DNA of 64,000 nucleotides from Hedera helix. Its lineage: Eukaryota > Streptophyta > Magnoliopsida > Apiales > Araliaceae. A model generated the notes under the pieces. It did no database searches. It had not been told where the DNA came from and was given only the letters and a program-made list of their open reading frames with translations. The stretch spans positions 13,507,001-13,571,000 of the forward strand of contig OX359280.1 of the NCBI GenBank assembly GCA_947179155.2. Direction: 5' to 3'. Every line of letters starts with the position of its first letter. Position 1 is the first letter of the stretch. Shown here piece by piece: positions 46,030-58,849 of the stretch. The position numbers and the translations under genes were made by a program.

Positions 46030-49000
46030 TTATTTGCAGCAGTTAACCGTATATGCATCCCATCCTTGAAGACGATACTCACGAGCTGCATCCGCAGGGT
46101 TTGCTGCCTTTATAATTCCACGACCCACTATAATAATATCACTACCTCGATCAGCAATGACCTGAAACACAACATATATTTATCTCATCAAAGCTGGAGT
46201 TTTAATTTAAACTAATGGCATATAAAATGTAAGAAAAGTATTTGATATGTGCCAGTCTAGTGGTAAATTATTGAGCACGTTCTTCTTTTTCCCACTTCAT
46301 AGAGGTGTATAATGTTAAATAGTTTGTTACTGAAATGCTTACAAATTAAATGGTAAAGGAATCTCTATCAACAAATTAACTTGCAACACAATAGCATTTC
46401 TCTCTTTAAGTTAAAAAAAAAACTAGCAATTCCCATAATCTCTAAACTAGTTCAACCCTTCTCCCTTTCTTTCCCTTTAATAAGAATATAATAAGAGGCA
46501 TCTTGGTGTTTGAGATTAAGAATTGCCAAAATTATATGAGCCTATTATGTGCCCAAAAAAAAATGCAAGGAGCTTCGTGAATAAAATTTTTGGCTTTCCT
46601 ACAAGCAATTTTTTCTCTCCGAATCATACAGCTTTTTATATTGTAAACAATTATGTATATACAATAGAGCTCAAATGTGAAGGACTAGGGTGGGGGAGAG
46701 GACAACTATAACTATCAATCTTTGATCCAGTAAAAGCAAGTAGATGACAAGACTTTAGGACACCTCAAACAGCTACACAAGTAGATACAATAACTAAAAG
46801 CAAACAAAAGCAATAGAAAAAGGACGCAACATTTCAGCAAAAGCTAACCAGCAGTAAAATCTGCAGAGATGACTGCCAATACTGCAGCAACCCACAGCAG
46901 AAAAATCTAACAACAAGCTTCCTACAGTTTAGCTGCCCAATCAACCAATTTCTCAAAAACATATTCTGCGAGGAGTTCCACTGCATACATATCTACCTCT
47001 CACTGCTCAGTAAACAAATTAGAAACATATTCGGCTAGAAGCTTTCCAGCGAACATCAAAATTAATTGCCTACACCACCCTGTGGTATTCTCTAGATCTG
47101 CTGAATTAAGCATTTGGTCCCTAACCCATCAAATGTGATAAACAATCGCAATTTTCGTCAGCCAATTGACAAAAGAGTCCCCTCTCAGATTCTCTAATAT
47201 CAGAATTCCCCTAGTCCACAACTAACCCTCCCATACCCAAAGATAAATTTAACATTTTTTCTCATTCTTTCTCCTATAAACTTTGTTTAGTTATTTAGCG
47301 CAACTTTTTCTGTGGATAAGTAATTAAGCTCATTAATAAGTGCCAAAGGTTAGTTACAATAAAAACAGTGACAGCATTTAAGACAATGATATCAAGTTTA
47401 CTGATTGAAATGCAAAACTGACCCTCCTATTTGTAACTTTTTTACAAACTCCTTCCTCAAACATTTTTTTGTGCAAAATTCACCCTCCAAGTTGTATAAG
47501 TAGTAAAAAAAAGGACCCTATTGACTTTTCAGTTAAAAAAGTGATCGAAAGTTATTGACTTTGGACAGAAAGATTGATCATGTGCTTGTCTCATGCGTAA
47601 TATGAGGGCAACAAAGTAATTAGACAATTAAAGAATTAAAAGTAAACAAATGTTCATTTTTTCCATCCAAATGACCCTATAATGACCCAATCTAGCAAAT
47701 TCTTAGTACTTATCTTCTTCCCAGCGGAAATTCCTCCCCCATCATCTACGGCTTAGTCCCAAAAACGAAGAAGCATGTCTTCCACCTCTCCAATCCCGAC
47801 CAAAAAAAAAGTTCCAACCATAAGCCCCATCGACTCCACACAATAGCAAGCCTTATAGACTAAATTAACCCCAACTGAACACCCCTATATACTCAAAGTT
47901 CAGATCTCACAAATTAGGGATAAATCGACGCACCACTGAGAAACTTAGGAATTTGGGAAAAACTTGGGATTTTGAGTTTTGGATGTACCTGTTGATGATG
48001 TAGCTCTTATCTAAGAAAATGACGAACAACAGTTCCGACATCTAGCAAGTTGATCGATGAGATAAACAATCTTCCGAGCTCCAAATCCAAACCAGCTATC
48101 CCATCTCCCAAGGATTCCGTTTCAAATCGGGATTTGAATGATTTAATTAAAAATAGGTATGTTCGTTGTGGGTGTCCAAGAGAGATGCAAGTGTTTAGGG
48201 ATTCAAATTCATATATGTGAATCACTGCATGTTGATTCTCTTTTTTTGCTATGCTTATTGACGCTTGTATTGATCTATTGGTTGTGGATTGGGGAAACCA
48301 AAGTCATACCCGAGCAATTGATATTAAAGTAGAATTTAACTTTGTTCTTGGAAGTGTACTAGTAAACATGTATGGGAAATTTGACCCAATTCTCATGTTT
48401 TGTCGATGAGAGAGAAATGAAAAGAATGAAATAGGAGGAAAGATGATGCAGGCTTGCAGCAACAGATTAAGGTGGATGGAAAAAAAGAATTGGGAGATGG
48501 CTCCACAAAAGTGAGTGGCTAGAAGATTGCATATGGGTAATGAGTATGATGATTAACTCTCCTTTTTTATAAATAAAAAAAATTGCATATGTTTTTTATT
48601 TTAATGTTTTAATTGTTAATTTTTTTATAAAAAAAATTATATTTAATTTTGCAATTTTTAAAATATATTATTCCTATTTTACCCCTAATCCTGTTACTTC
48701 AGTTTGTCTTTTAATCAAAATTGTCTGGGGTCCTTTTTTAAGTACTAGTACAACTTGGAGGGTGAATTTTGCCAAAAAAAAAGAAAAATTAAAAAATTTG
48801 AAGGGGTCTGTAAAATAGAAGGGTCAATTTTACATTTCAGTCCAAGTGTACACATTGGACAAGACTGTAAAGAAAATTAGAAATACCTTGCCACTCGGGT
48901 TTTAACATTATTTGAGGATAAGAATATAGGTGAACACGACTAAAAAAGTTTTTTTTTAAAAAAAAGGGTGAACAAATATGTACAATGAAAAGGACAAAGA

Positions 49001-52000
49001 ATTATGTATGAAACAAACCTATTGCAGGCATACGAATAGGAAGAAACTTCAATGAGCAAATGACTGGACTTACAGAATAAGGGGTGTTATACTGCTGACC
49101 CAGCGCATCGCCACCTTTTACCAGTTGAACTCCAGGGGTTGCATGTATAAAGGCTGGATTTGAAGGTCCCCCTGGCCATGATGCTGGATTAACAGAGATG
49201 AAACCGATAACGAAATCTGAATGATCTTCAGCAATTTTCACAGCTGTGGCAGTATAGTCTCCCTTGGCAAGATTACCAGCAGAACTCATTTCAGCAAGCA
49301 GCAGCAGCCCCCGACCACGAGGTAAACCCTGCATAATAAAGTAGTTTTCGAGTAGGATAAAAATCAATGTTGAGGGATTGCATGTTTCAAATGAAATCAA
49401 AATAAAAGAACAAAAACATACCTTTAATTTCAGGCCATCCACAATTCCAGGACCTGAGATAATGTGAGCATTGACTATATCTGCCCAATCCAGTATGCGA
49501 AATATACCTCTACAAACAAGATAGTTAAGGTCAACCAAGATACTGAAAGAAACAGAAAAGGGAAATTATACAGACCAAGTGGAGAAGCAAGCCTCACCCT
49601 TCATACTGCATTGTCACTGTGTTACCAATGTCAGCAAACTTACGATCTTCAAAGATTAGGAAATTATGCTTTTCTGCAATCTTCAGCAAATGTAAGCAAA
49701 TTAGCAATAACTTGGCAGTATTCAATTTTTGAGTGGAAAATATCTACAAAGATCACTTCATATTGGCTACTTCTAACTCTATGAGAAGTTAGGTAGCTTC
49801 CAAAATATTATGAGCTGCAATAAGGTCTGCTAAATAAATCAAAATATGAATATGGATTCAATTGAAGCTACAAAAAATTGTTTTAACAGTTGCCTAAACT
49901 CGGAAATTATGGGCATTATCATCAACATTTCAAAATACAAAACTAAAACTTTGGTTGTATGCACAGCACGAATAATTCTTTTTAGGGTAATGTAAAGAGG
50001 TACATGGAGGAGTCGAATGACATTCAAGGAGTGTTGATAATTTACTTCTTATTATTTTTTATATAAAAGAAGAGAGTCCAATAATATAATAGTAATAAAA
50101 AGAGAATAGTGCCAGACCCAAAAAATATAACGAGGGTAAACTCAACCTTCTAAACTAGAAATAAGGAGGCCAACTACTTCGAAGTCAGAGTCCTTTCTGA
50201 AAGCAGATTGTCCAAATAGTTTTCGGGCAAAAAGTACAATCAGGGCAGAAGAATACAGTGAACATTGGTGAAATGCTAAATGCCATCCAAAAATCACCAA
50301 TAATATTCATTACTTTCAGTCTCATGCTTCAAGCCATGAAAAAAAAAATATTCCAGCAATATATTTGAATATCAATATGCTACAAAAGAATGCCTATGGT
50401 TTAGTATACAGAAACACACAAGGACATGCAGATTTTGAGATGAAATGTAAACGACAAAGAGAAGGAAGTATGTGTCATACATAAGTTGTTTGAAAGCTAC
50501 TGTAGTGTGAAATAGATGATGCCAACTTTGTTAAAATGGAGTTAGAAAGTATGAGTATACAAATATACCGAGCGAAGTTTAGATCCGAAATCTGGGGTGA
50601 AATCAGGCAGGATATCTACATGAGTTTTTAATAAGCAAATCTCTGGTCCAACCTGCATGAATATTCAGTACACCTTGAGCAATTATGAATGGAAATTCTC
50701 TTCAGGGAACTAATTACACAGGTCAAAGGGCAATACATAACAAAGACTTAATTTGCTAAAACATTCTCCAGCTATGAAAGGGTATATTCAAATCTTAAGG
50801 AAACGAAGGGCACAAACCACCAATGCTACATAACTTGACAACATACTATATTGATATCGGATAATGATAGTATTATCATAGTTGTCATGGCGCCACAAGC
50901 AAGATGTGGCGGTAGTTGACCGCCAGGACTCCTACGCGACTGTATGGCGACAAACCGTTAATAATGTGCAATTTATACATTATTTATTTTACTTTAATAA
51001 TATGTTGAACAATAATATTTTATATACATTAACACTTAAAACATAATAACTAACACTGTGGATTACAATTAAAAACACAATTATATGAATATTTCACACT
51101 CAAAATTCACAAATAAAACACCTAATATTAAAAACTAGTTGAACAAGTCAATAAACACCGCGTAAAAAACAAAGAATCAACCAAGTCATCGCCTATCACA
51201 CATCACAACTTTAATCAACTATGTAACAATTAAATACCAAATTTGTAATACTATCCAAATTTTATTAGGTATACTATAAAGTAGATTTAATAGTATAACC
51301 AACTAAATAAAATTATAATAGATTCATTACTAACTAAATTAATCTTTATTAAAACTTAAGTGTCATATTCTATTCAAATTAGAATTTCAAAGAAATTGTC
51401 AAAATAAATACTAAAATAAATTTCATTGCTATAAAGTAGATTTAATAGTATAACCAACTAAATAAAATTATAATAGATTCATTACTAACTAAATATCATA
51501 ACTAAATTAATATTTATTAAAACTTAAGTGTCATATTCTATTCAGATTAGAATTTCAAAGAAATTGTCAAAATAAATACTAAAATAAAATTTCATTGCTA
51601 ACTTAAATAAAGTATAATAAATAACTGAAAAAATAAATAAACATTAACAACTATCTTCTCATAAATAAAATTAAAATAATTATTTTCTCATAATTATATC
51701 AGTACTCCATTCAAATGTTTACCTTAATCTTTCAATAATTTATTATTTAAGTAAATATTTAGTAATTTAATAACAACTACTATTTTCTCAAATTTCTAAT
51801 TAAATATTTATTTTACATTTAATTGATTATCTTAATAATTAACACAATAAATCATTATCATGTTGCCCGTGCTTGGCACGAGGTTGATGAACTTGTAAGT
51901 AACAAAATTACATCACATAGCAAGTCCATGAGTTATGATGAGTCATGTGTAAAAAATGACTTAATCACTTAACCTTAGATGATGCAGTACACAAGAAACT

Positions 52001-55000
52001 CTAGAAATTTATTATTAATTTTGCATTGTTATATAGGAATAAACATTGAATTATTAATGTAATTATTTAGTAGGATATTTTAGAAAATTTAATTATAGTA
52101 GTAGATTTTAATTAAGAAAGTTCTATTCTAGTAGTAGATTTTAATTAAAAGAGTTTTATTATAGTAGTAGATTTTAGTTAGAAGATTGTTTCACTTTTAA
52201 ATTAGGATTTTTACTTAATCCCCCAAGTATTGGGTTTTCTATTTAAACATTGAAATACCTCATTATTTTCAAATTATGAAATATGAATTGATTTGAGATT
52301 AAAACTTTGTGCTTATTTGTGTTTTTTTTTACCGATTCTTTGTGGGGACAAGTATTGGGCCACCTTTGGCAACTCGGCGACCAAAGCGTCGCCTTGTTCT
52401 TCTCGAACGCCAGGACGCCTAGGCATTGCCTAGGTAATGCCATGACAATTATGATTATTACCTCACCTCCCTCGCCATAGAAATTTTAGAAAAAGGAGTG
52501 CTATCTAAAGTGAAACTTAATGGTTAACATGCAAATTAGGCACAAAGAAAGAGAACATGAGGGGAAAAGTTATGGCATGAAAATTATAAAGAAATAAGAA
52601 CTATAAGCTTTTGCCATAATTTCATCCCCTCTATTGATTCTGTTGTATAGAAACTCAAATAAGTATTCATCTTCATATCTGCAGTCATATTTGTTCCAGC
52701 ACCTTGGGCCATTAGCTGCTAAAGTCAATGACATAGCATGGAACCTATACTAACATTAATATGGGAGAACTCAATTGGTACAGTCAACCTGCTAAAGTAT
52801 TTGATAATTAGGACATATGCAGCATGCAGTGTGTCAATTTCTTAATGTGCAAGGACTTTTGTACAAGTATGACTATTCTGCATATGAGCAGTCTTCTAGG
52901 AAGTTGTGGCAATTTGAAATTTTCAGTATAAAAAAAAATAGTTCGTAAGTAAATTTTCTGTATACAATTATTTTTTAATAAATTAAATGGTGAAAACGAA
53001 GTCTACAGCTCATATCTTTCCTGTGTTGCAGCTAAGTGAGCAGTACTGAAGCAACATGTCTTGAGGAGAGTACTAAGCAAGAAGATATCATCCTTTTTGC
53101 ACAATGTGTTGCTAATGGCCTTACTTCGCACCTTATCAGCCTCAGTAATGATACGTTTATTCTGCATAGTCCTAGACTTTTAGGCTTAAGAGTCATGTAT
53201 CATGCAAAGTGCACAGACTAGTCTGAGATTTACAAGGTAAACATCCATCTTCTTTATAAAATCTATCTTTATTTCCATGTTTTGTTGATATCAAATTTGA
53301 ATGTCTAATTAAATTTAATCAGTAATTTTTTCCAGTCATGTTATAAAACTTTGACAATATTCCACTTATAAGAAAAATAAATGCCATTTTTTATAAATGA
53401 CAAAATCTCATTGGTTAATTGTCCTAAAGTTGTCATTCATGCAAGTTTTTACAAATTAACGTAAATTAATGTAAGATACATTATAGACCACCATACTAGG
53501 GCATCGGTCGAGCTAACATCCCCAAATATTTGAGTACATTTTGTGCAACTCTCGTTATGCTAGACTAAACAAAATGATAGTTAGCTTTGTTTTGTAAAAT
53601 TTTAAGGGTATATTAATGTTTATGCGCTGACTGTTTATTTCTGCGAACATTGGTCATAATAACAAATTGTGCTTTGGTGCAAACATTTTAAAACATTGTT
53701 CTGGAACACAAAATAACCAATCTTTTTTTCCATATTTACTTTCTATTGCACAAGCATATTATAAAACTACTTGATAATTTATACATTATTAACTTTGCTT
53801 GATGATTTATAAATGATGAGTATTCTCTTATATAACCCTTAAGTCATACTACCAATGACTAAGATCAAATTTAATGGAAGGCTAAGATCAACTATCTAAA
53901 ATTATCCTCTAAAATATGGATATTTACAAAGTATAATAATCACACAAGTAAATTTAGAACACTCTATTAAATACCCCAATATATAAAAGAAGATTTTAGA
54001 GAAGGCTAACTAATGTAGCTAAATAAGCATCGTGTAGTGTCAAGTAAGCGATGACATGACATAATCACATTGAAACGATGACATGGCATTGAAAATGCTC
54101 TTTCTATGACACTATGCTTGAAAACAACTCAACTAGTTTTAACTATAGCACAGCTAATTTTAACTATATTTTTCTGAAAAGATATTGGTATTGTAAATTA
54201 GTACCACGTTCCGAATAAATGTATCAACTAAACAATTCGAATAAACCTGCACCTACCACAGAAAAGTGACTTTTTCCGTTCTCAATTCCGTTGAATGTTA
54301 AACATCTAACCACAATCTAGGTAATATTTGTTCTAACTAAAACTTCAAATATATACCTCAAAAATTACTTACCTGAAAAAATAATATTCCCTCTGTTAGA
54401 GATTCATATTTGATTCTTTTTTTCCTAGTGAATTAACAAACTCCTAAAATTTAAAATTAATGTGAATTTATTTGATTTTGATTAATGGAATAGTTAATAT
54501 TATAAACTACTGAAAAAGTATTGGTAAGTGGAGTATAAAATTAAATTGTAATTTTTTGAATTTTAGAATTTCAAATTAACTGGGATTAAACTCAAATTGG
54601 AGTTTTGAAGGGGAGGGGGCATATATACACACTATTAAAAACCAAACAAAAAAATCAATACATCAAAATCTAGAAAAACAAAATAAAGGGTCAACAGTGT
54701 GCTCTGACCTTATCAGCAATATCAAGCAACTCAGCAGCAGTGCCAACATCAGCTGCCAAACACAAATTACTTTCCTTCTTCACCATTACCTCAAACAATC
54801 TCTTCCCAGTGGGATTCTTCATCATCTCAACTCTCTCCCCATATGGAACCCTAACCCTAACCTTCTCTTTACTTGCCGGCGGAACCGGAACAGCAACTGG
54901 AACCTCAACCTTCCGATTCTCCTCCAAAAACTTCAATACCATCCCCTCCATTTCCTCCGAAACCCTACCCCTCTGCTTCAAAATTCTCACCATTTCACTC

Positions 55001-55521
55001 AACTTCACTATGGCATGCAAATTAATCCCATTCTCCTTCAAATTTTCCCTCCCACCTTGCTCCCTATCGATCATCACCACCGCGTCGGTCACCTTCAACC
55101 CCGCTGCACGCAGCGGCGCCGCAGTTTCCAGCACCGAAGCGCCGCTGGTGACCAAATCTTCAACAATTAAGCAAACTTGGCCTTCTTTGAATGCGCCCTC
55201 GATGGCTTTGGCGGTGCCGTAGTCTTTGATCTCTTTCCGGCGCATGAGCATGGGGATGTTAGAGGCGGTGGAGATACAAGTGGCGATGGGGAGGGCGGTG
55301 TAGGGGACGCCGCAAACGACGTCGTAGGAGATATTGACCGATTGGGAGATTATGGTTTGGGAGATTTGGGTGAGGAGAGACGGGTAAGAGACGATGAGGC
55401 GGAGGTCGATGTAGATTGGGGAGGAGATGCCTGATTTGAGCTTGAAGTTGCCGAATTTCACGGCGGAGATGTCGTGGAGTTGGAGGATTAGGGACTCCAT
55501 TGTTGGTGACGTTGATGACAT
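46030..55521 (-). CDS. UMPS: uridine 5'-monophosphate synthase (OPRT-OMP decarboxylase)
   Basis: Six exons on the minus strand encode 484 residues: 54709-55521, 50569-50652, 49598-49680, 49422-49509, 49074-49328 and 46030-46161. All borders are GT-AG and the phases fit. The N-terminal half is orotate phosphoribosyltransferase, with the PRPP loop VCLIVEDLVTSGASVLET. The C-terminal half is OMP decarboxylase. Its catalytic residues lie in LKTHVDILPDF (exon 2) and FEDRKFADIG (exon 3). Substrate-loop segments are GLPRGRGLLLLAEMSSAGN, DALGQQYNTPYS and IIIVGRGI. The enzyme makes UMP from orotate and PRPP, the last two steps of de novo pyrimidine synthesis, in the cytosol. The start is MSSTSPTMES at 55521; an in-frame Met at residue 8 is an alternative. 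Introns 1 (4.1 kb) and 5 (2.9 kb) are enlarged by transposons, but the coding frame is intact. Confidence 0.97.
47402..48842. mobile_element. MULE-like element in UMPS intron 5
   Basis: Flanked by CAAGTTTAC and CAAGTGTAC, a 9-bp target duplication with one mismatch. The terminal inverted repeats are about 130 bp (GCAAAATTCACCCTCCAAGT is shared exactly by both ends). The interior has a minus-strand open stretch at 48007-48225 (SRFETESLGDGIAGLDLELG) that starts at GTG, so it is probably a captured exon of unknown origin. Confidence 0.85.
51180..51890. repeat. AT-rich dispersed repeat, copy 2
   Basis: Shares the order AACTTAAGTGTCATATTCT, CAATTATTTTCTCATAAT, ATTTAATTGATTATCTTAAT and GTGCTTGGCACGAGGTTG with 36770-37135. 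It lies wholly inside the TIR element 50877-52453, so it is either part of that family or an earlier insertion into it. Confidence 0.5.
51274..51600. repeat. 155-bp tandem duplication
   Basis: CTATAAAGTAGATTTAATAG starts at 51274 and 51429. The copies differ by a 12-base insertion and a few substitutions. Confidence 0.9.
52459..54708. other. remainder of UMPS intron 1
   Basis: AT-rich intron sequence. The frame at 53036-53221 has no recognised domain and no supporting context. No transposon ends were identified here. Confidence 0.5.
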
Positions 55522-56639
55522 TCTCTGTAGTAGTGATTTCTCACTTCAATGGCGTAACTGAGTTTAAAGTTTGAGGGTGGAGGTGGCTGGAGAACTGAAA
55601 CTATAGTCTCATTTTTAGGTTTATTATTTATATTTATTTGTTAATTAATAGTCTTTTATTTTTATCATATAAATCGTTTAATATATAATAACACATTTTA
55701 AAAAATCTCATTAATTCTAATATTGATTTGAAACTTTTTAATTACCTATGCATTAATTAATTATTTTTCTTCCTCTCTCTCTCTCTCAATTACTCTTTTT
55801 TTTAGGGACAAAATAAGAAATGATTAATTATTATCTTAAATATATGTAAAGCGTTTTATATTATGGGGAAAAAAAATCCTTCTAAAAAGACTTATATAAT
55901 AAAAATAAAAGAGTAGTTTCAAATTTTAACAAGCTAACAAATTTTTTGACTCACTAATAAGCGGTCAGTTTTAAGAAGTTGGTAAGTTAATTTTCAAAAT
56001 TGTTTTTATAATCAATTTTTATGAAAATAATTAAAAGTTTTAATCTAGAATTTATGATTATTTGTCAAATTAATAATCAAGTTTGATTAAGTATATTATT
56101 AAATTATTTTTTTTATTTTAATACTTTCATTTAGTATTCGTTTTTACTTCTCAAAACATTCATTTTTAATCATTTATAGTTAAAATAAATACTTATCAAA
56201 ATTTTATATATAAAATAATTTTCACTTTGTATTAATTTAATTATTTTTTATTCGCCAAACATAAACTATCTTTTAAAAATAGATTATAAGTAGAAACAAT
56301 CTCAAAACATACTCTACGTATCTAATCCCCAAGTTGGTTTACGATTAGAATTTTAAAATTTAAACTTTTTCATCTCGTTAATGTTTGAGAATTCCACTTT
56401 GGTGTTTACAAATTTTTGAAATATTTTTGGCTTCTTTAAATGTCCTTTAACTTTTGTAGTAACCCTTGTTTAATTCTCATAAATTCAACTTTCAAAAATA
56501 CCCTTTAATTTTAATTGTAATTTCTGTTTCATCTTTATATCTTTAACTTTCTAAAATACTCTTTAACTTCTATAGTAATTCTTGTTTTATCTTTATAGAA
56601 TTGAAATTTCTTAATTAACTTTGATCAACAAATATAAGA
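55522..56639. other. UMPS upstream region and AT-rich spacer
   Basis: The first 100 bp upstream of the UMPS start hold its leader and core promoter (minus strand); no clear TATA box was assigned. The rest is AT-rich, with a (CT)n-rich patch near 55775, and shows no gene. Confidence 0.45.
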
Positions 56640-57245
56640 ATAACACGCCATTTAAGACTAAATTTGGGATCTCAAAGTTAAAATCCTAACTTGCTCGGTT
56701 TTAAAATATAAAATTATTATTAATTTTTTGAAATCAACATAAAATATTCAAATTTATAATTAACATGAATTTTTTTAATTTTAATCAATAAAATAACATA
56801 TATTATAACAATCTAAAAAATAATACTTATTATAATATTTATTATTTTATATTTTTTAATAAATTAATTCAATTTTTAATTTTGAATTAATTTTTATAAA
56901 TAAAATAATAAGTTTATAGTGTGAAACGGAGGTAGTATTACATATACATTACTTGTATCAGAGAATTGATATCTTTATATAAAAATAAATTAATATTTTT
57001 ATAAAATTTTATTTACATAAATAATAAATAAAATTCACCTCCATGACTAAAATTTTACGAAAATATCATTAGTTGAAACCGCTGGATCCGAATTTTAATA
57101 CCAAAAGCTTTTTATAATGGATTTCGATTCGTCTTAATGGCCGGCAAAACCCTGGGATTGGCAATTAAAGCAAGCGGAATGATGACAGTGTTTGGTCTCT
57201 TTAACCAGGTATTCGTCATTATTTCTACAAAAAGCTAGGGCACAT
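56640..57245. repeat. local segmental duplication, copy A
   Basis: Runs from TAACACGCCATTTAAGACTA to CATTATTTCTACAAAAAG and matches copy B (57378-57477 plus 58230-58690). It includes GATCCGAATTTTAATACCAA and AATGGCCGGCAAAACC. On the minus strand the last part can be read as a degraded CxxC zinc-knuckle-like segment, which is uncertain. Confidence 0.8.
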
Positions 57246-57477
57246 TTGACGAAAATAGAGAAATTTTTGAGTGAATATAATTCTTATTCTATACAATTAA
57301 TGTAATAAATTATATATTGCATTTCACAAAAATTAATATTCTAAAGCATATGAGTTATGTGTGTAATTTATATTATAAGAGTAACATGCCATTTAAGACT
57401 AAATTTGGAATCTCAGTTAAAATCCCAACTTCCTCCGTTTTAAAATAAAATTATTATTAATTTTTTGAAGTCTATAT

Positions 57478-58229
57478 TGTGAGCCCATGTAAAAATTAAG
57501 GTTTATATTTGACCTAAAAAATTAAATGAACTAAAACGAACATATCAAAAAAATAAATGAATAACGAATAACTAATAACGAACAACGAACGAACGAATAA
57601 AAAATCAGAAAAGATGTAATTCGAGGAGTGTCATCACGAGTCCCGAGACAGAAGGCTCGTGGGGGCATCTCATATTGGGAATCGATTGAGGGATTGGATT
57701 GGTGGCTAGAAGAATTGGACGATTTTGGCATTATCCGGGTAACAAGGGATATTTTAGAAATTTTCCTATTACTAAGGGTATTTCTGAAATTTTTCCCAGA
57801 GTCACATACCTGGCACATGACCCTAAGCCAGGAACTCTATAAATAGCCCCCCTCATTTCATGAAGAGGGGGACTTTGGAGCTTTGCCCATTTGGAGGATT
57901 CTCTTTCTGGAAGCAAAGGAGCTTGAAGGATTCTCTGGAGGTACGAGCGACACCGAATCGAGTTTTGGCTTGGGACACTTGTGACTACACTTGGACCCCT
58001 GAGCCTAACTTGGATTCATTGGAAATCCCCAAACACCTGACACAGCTCTTGGACACTAGCGACTACGCTAGGACCCCGAGAGTTCTGCCACGTGTTATTC
58101 GGATAATTGGTCACCGGTTCTTCTCCCCTCTCCAATCCGTTGATCGATTCCGTACTCTTCGCGAATTTCTCGCCTCCACCATTACTACGAACCCTAAACC
58201 TAGCAAGGTACGAGATTTCCTTGCCTACA
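57478..58229 (+). mobile_element. 752-bp solo LTR
   Basis: Starts TGTGAGCCCATG, ends CTTGCCTACA, flanked by TATAT and AATAT (target duplication, one mismatch). Copy A of the surrounding duplication shows the empty site. It has a strong LTR promoter (TATAAATA at 57838) followed by a GC-rich leader-like half. No internal region or partner LTR. Confidence 0.8.
57838..57845 (+). promoter_or_regulatory. TATA box of the solo LTR
   Basis: TATAAATA in a CTCTATAAATAGCCCC context, with the CATTTCATGAAGAGGGG leader 20-30 bases downstream. The best core promoter in this part of the window, pointing right. Confidence 0.7.
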
Positions 58230-58849
58230 AATATAAAACATTTAAAATTAATATGATTTTTTTTAATTTTAATAAATACAATAACAAATATTATAATAAT
58301 CTAAACAATAATATTCATTGTATAATTTATTATTTTATAATTTTTAATAAATTATTTCAATTTTAAAATTATAATTAATTTTCATGAATAAAATAATAAT
58401 TTTATAATGTGAGATGGAGGTAATATTACATATACATTACTCCTAGTATCAGATACCCTTTGGCAGAAAAATTAAAGATAAACAAAATCAGATCTCAAAG
58501 AATAAGATATCTTTTACAAGGAAAATTGAAACCACTAGATCCGAATTTTAATACCAAAAGCTTTTTATAGTGGATTTTGCTTTGTCTTAATGGCCGGCAA
58601 AACCATGGGATTGGCAATTAAAGCAAGTGGAATGGCAGGTTGTGGCCTCTTTCACCATGTCTTCATCATTATTTCTACAATAATAGTTTCCTCCACGGCC
58701 ATCATGTCTGCCATTTCTGTTACGATTGTGCCAGCAGAGGAAGCCACGGCCTGATCAGAATTAGAAGCATTCTGAATGTCTTTCGCTGCTCTTGATGCAG
58801 CAATTTAGCCCTCAACTTCATATTGGTAATGGTCGTGACAACTAGACTT

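Larger units (their letters stand above)
50877..52453. mobile_element. TIR element in UMPS intron 1
   Basis: Ends CATAGTTGTCATGGC and, in reverse, CATAATTGTCATGGC, flanked by ATTAT on both sides (50872-50876, 52454-52458). Both ends are GC-rich, with words such as GGCGAC and GCCTAGGC. The interior is very AT-rich and contains a 155-bp tandem duplication and sequence related to 35990-37135. The superfamily is unclear. Confidence 0.65.
57378..58690. repeat. local segmental duplication, copy B, split by a solo LTR
   Basis: 57378-57477 and 58230-58690 together match copy A. The sequence between is a later insertion. Beyond 58690, copy B continues with GC-richer DNA whose minus strand reads GRGGNYYCRNNDEDMVKE, then CFNCQSHGFAGH, possibly a retrotransposon gag remnant. 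Confidence 0.8.

Noticed and set aside
51850..51890. Helitron 3' end (GTGCTTGGCACGAGG hairpin)
   Set aside because: The stem is imperfect and no CTRR terminus or matching TC start was found; kept only as a remark.
53036..53221. Extra exon inside UMPS intron 1
   Set aside because: Opposite strand to UMPS, no homology recognised, and UMPS is complete without it.
54697..55434. Plus-strand frames of 85-160 residues over UMPS exon 1
   Set aside because: Shadows of the OPRT coding exon on the other strand.
58593..58755. Plus-strand small ORF beginning MAGKTMGLAIKASGM
   Set aside because: Copy A carries the same start but loses the frame, and the minus strand gives an equally plausible retroelement remnant.
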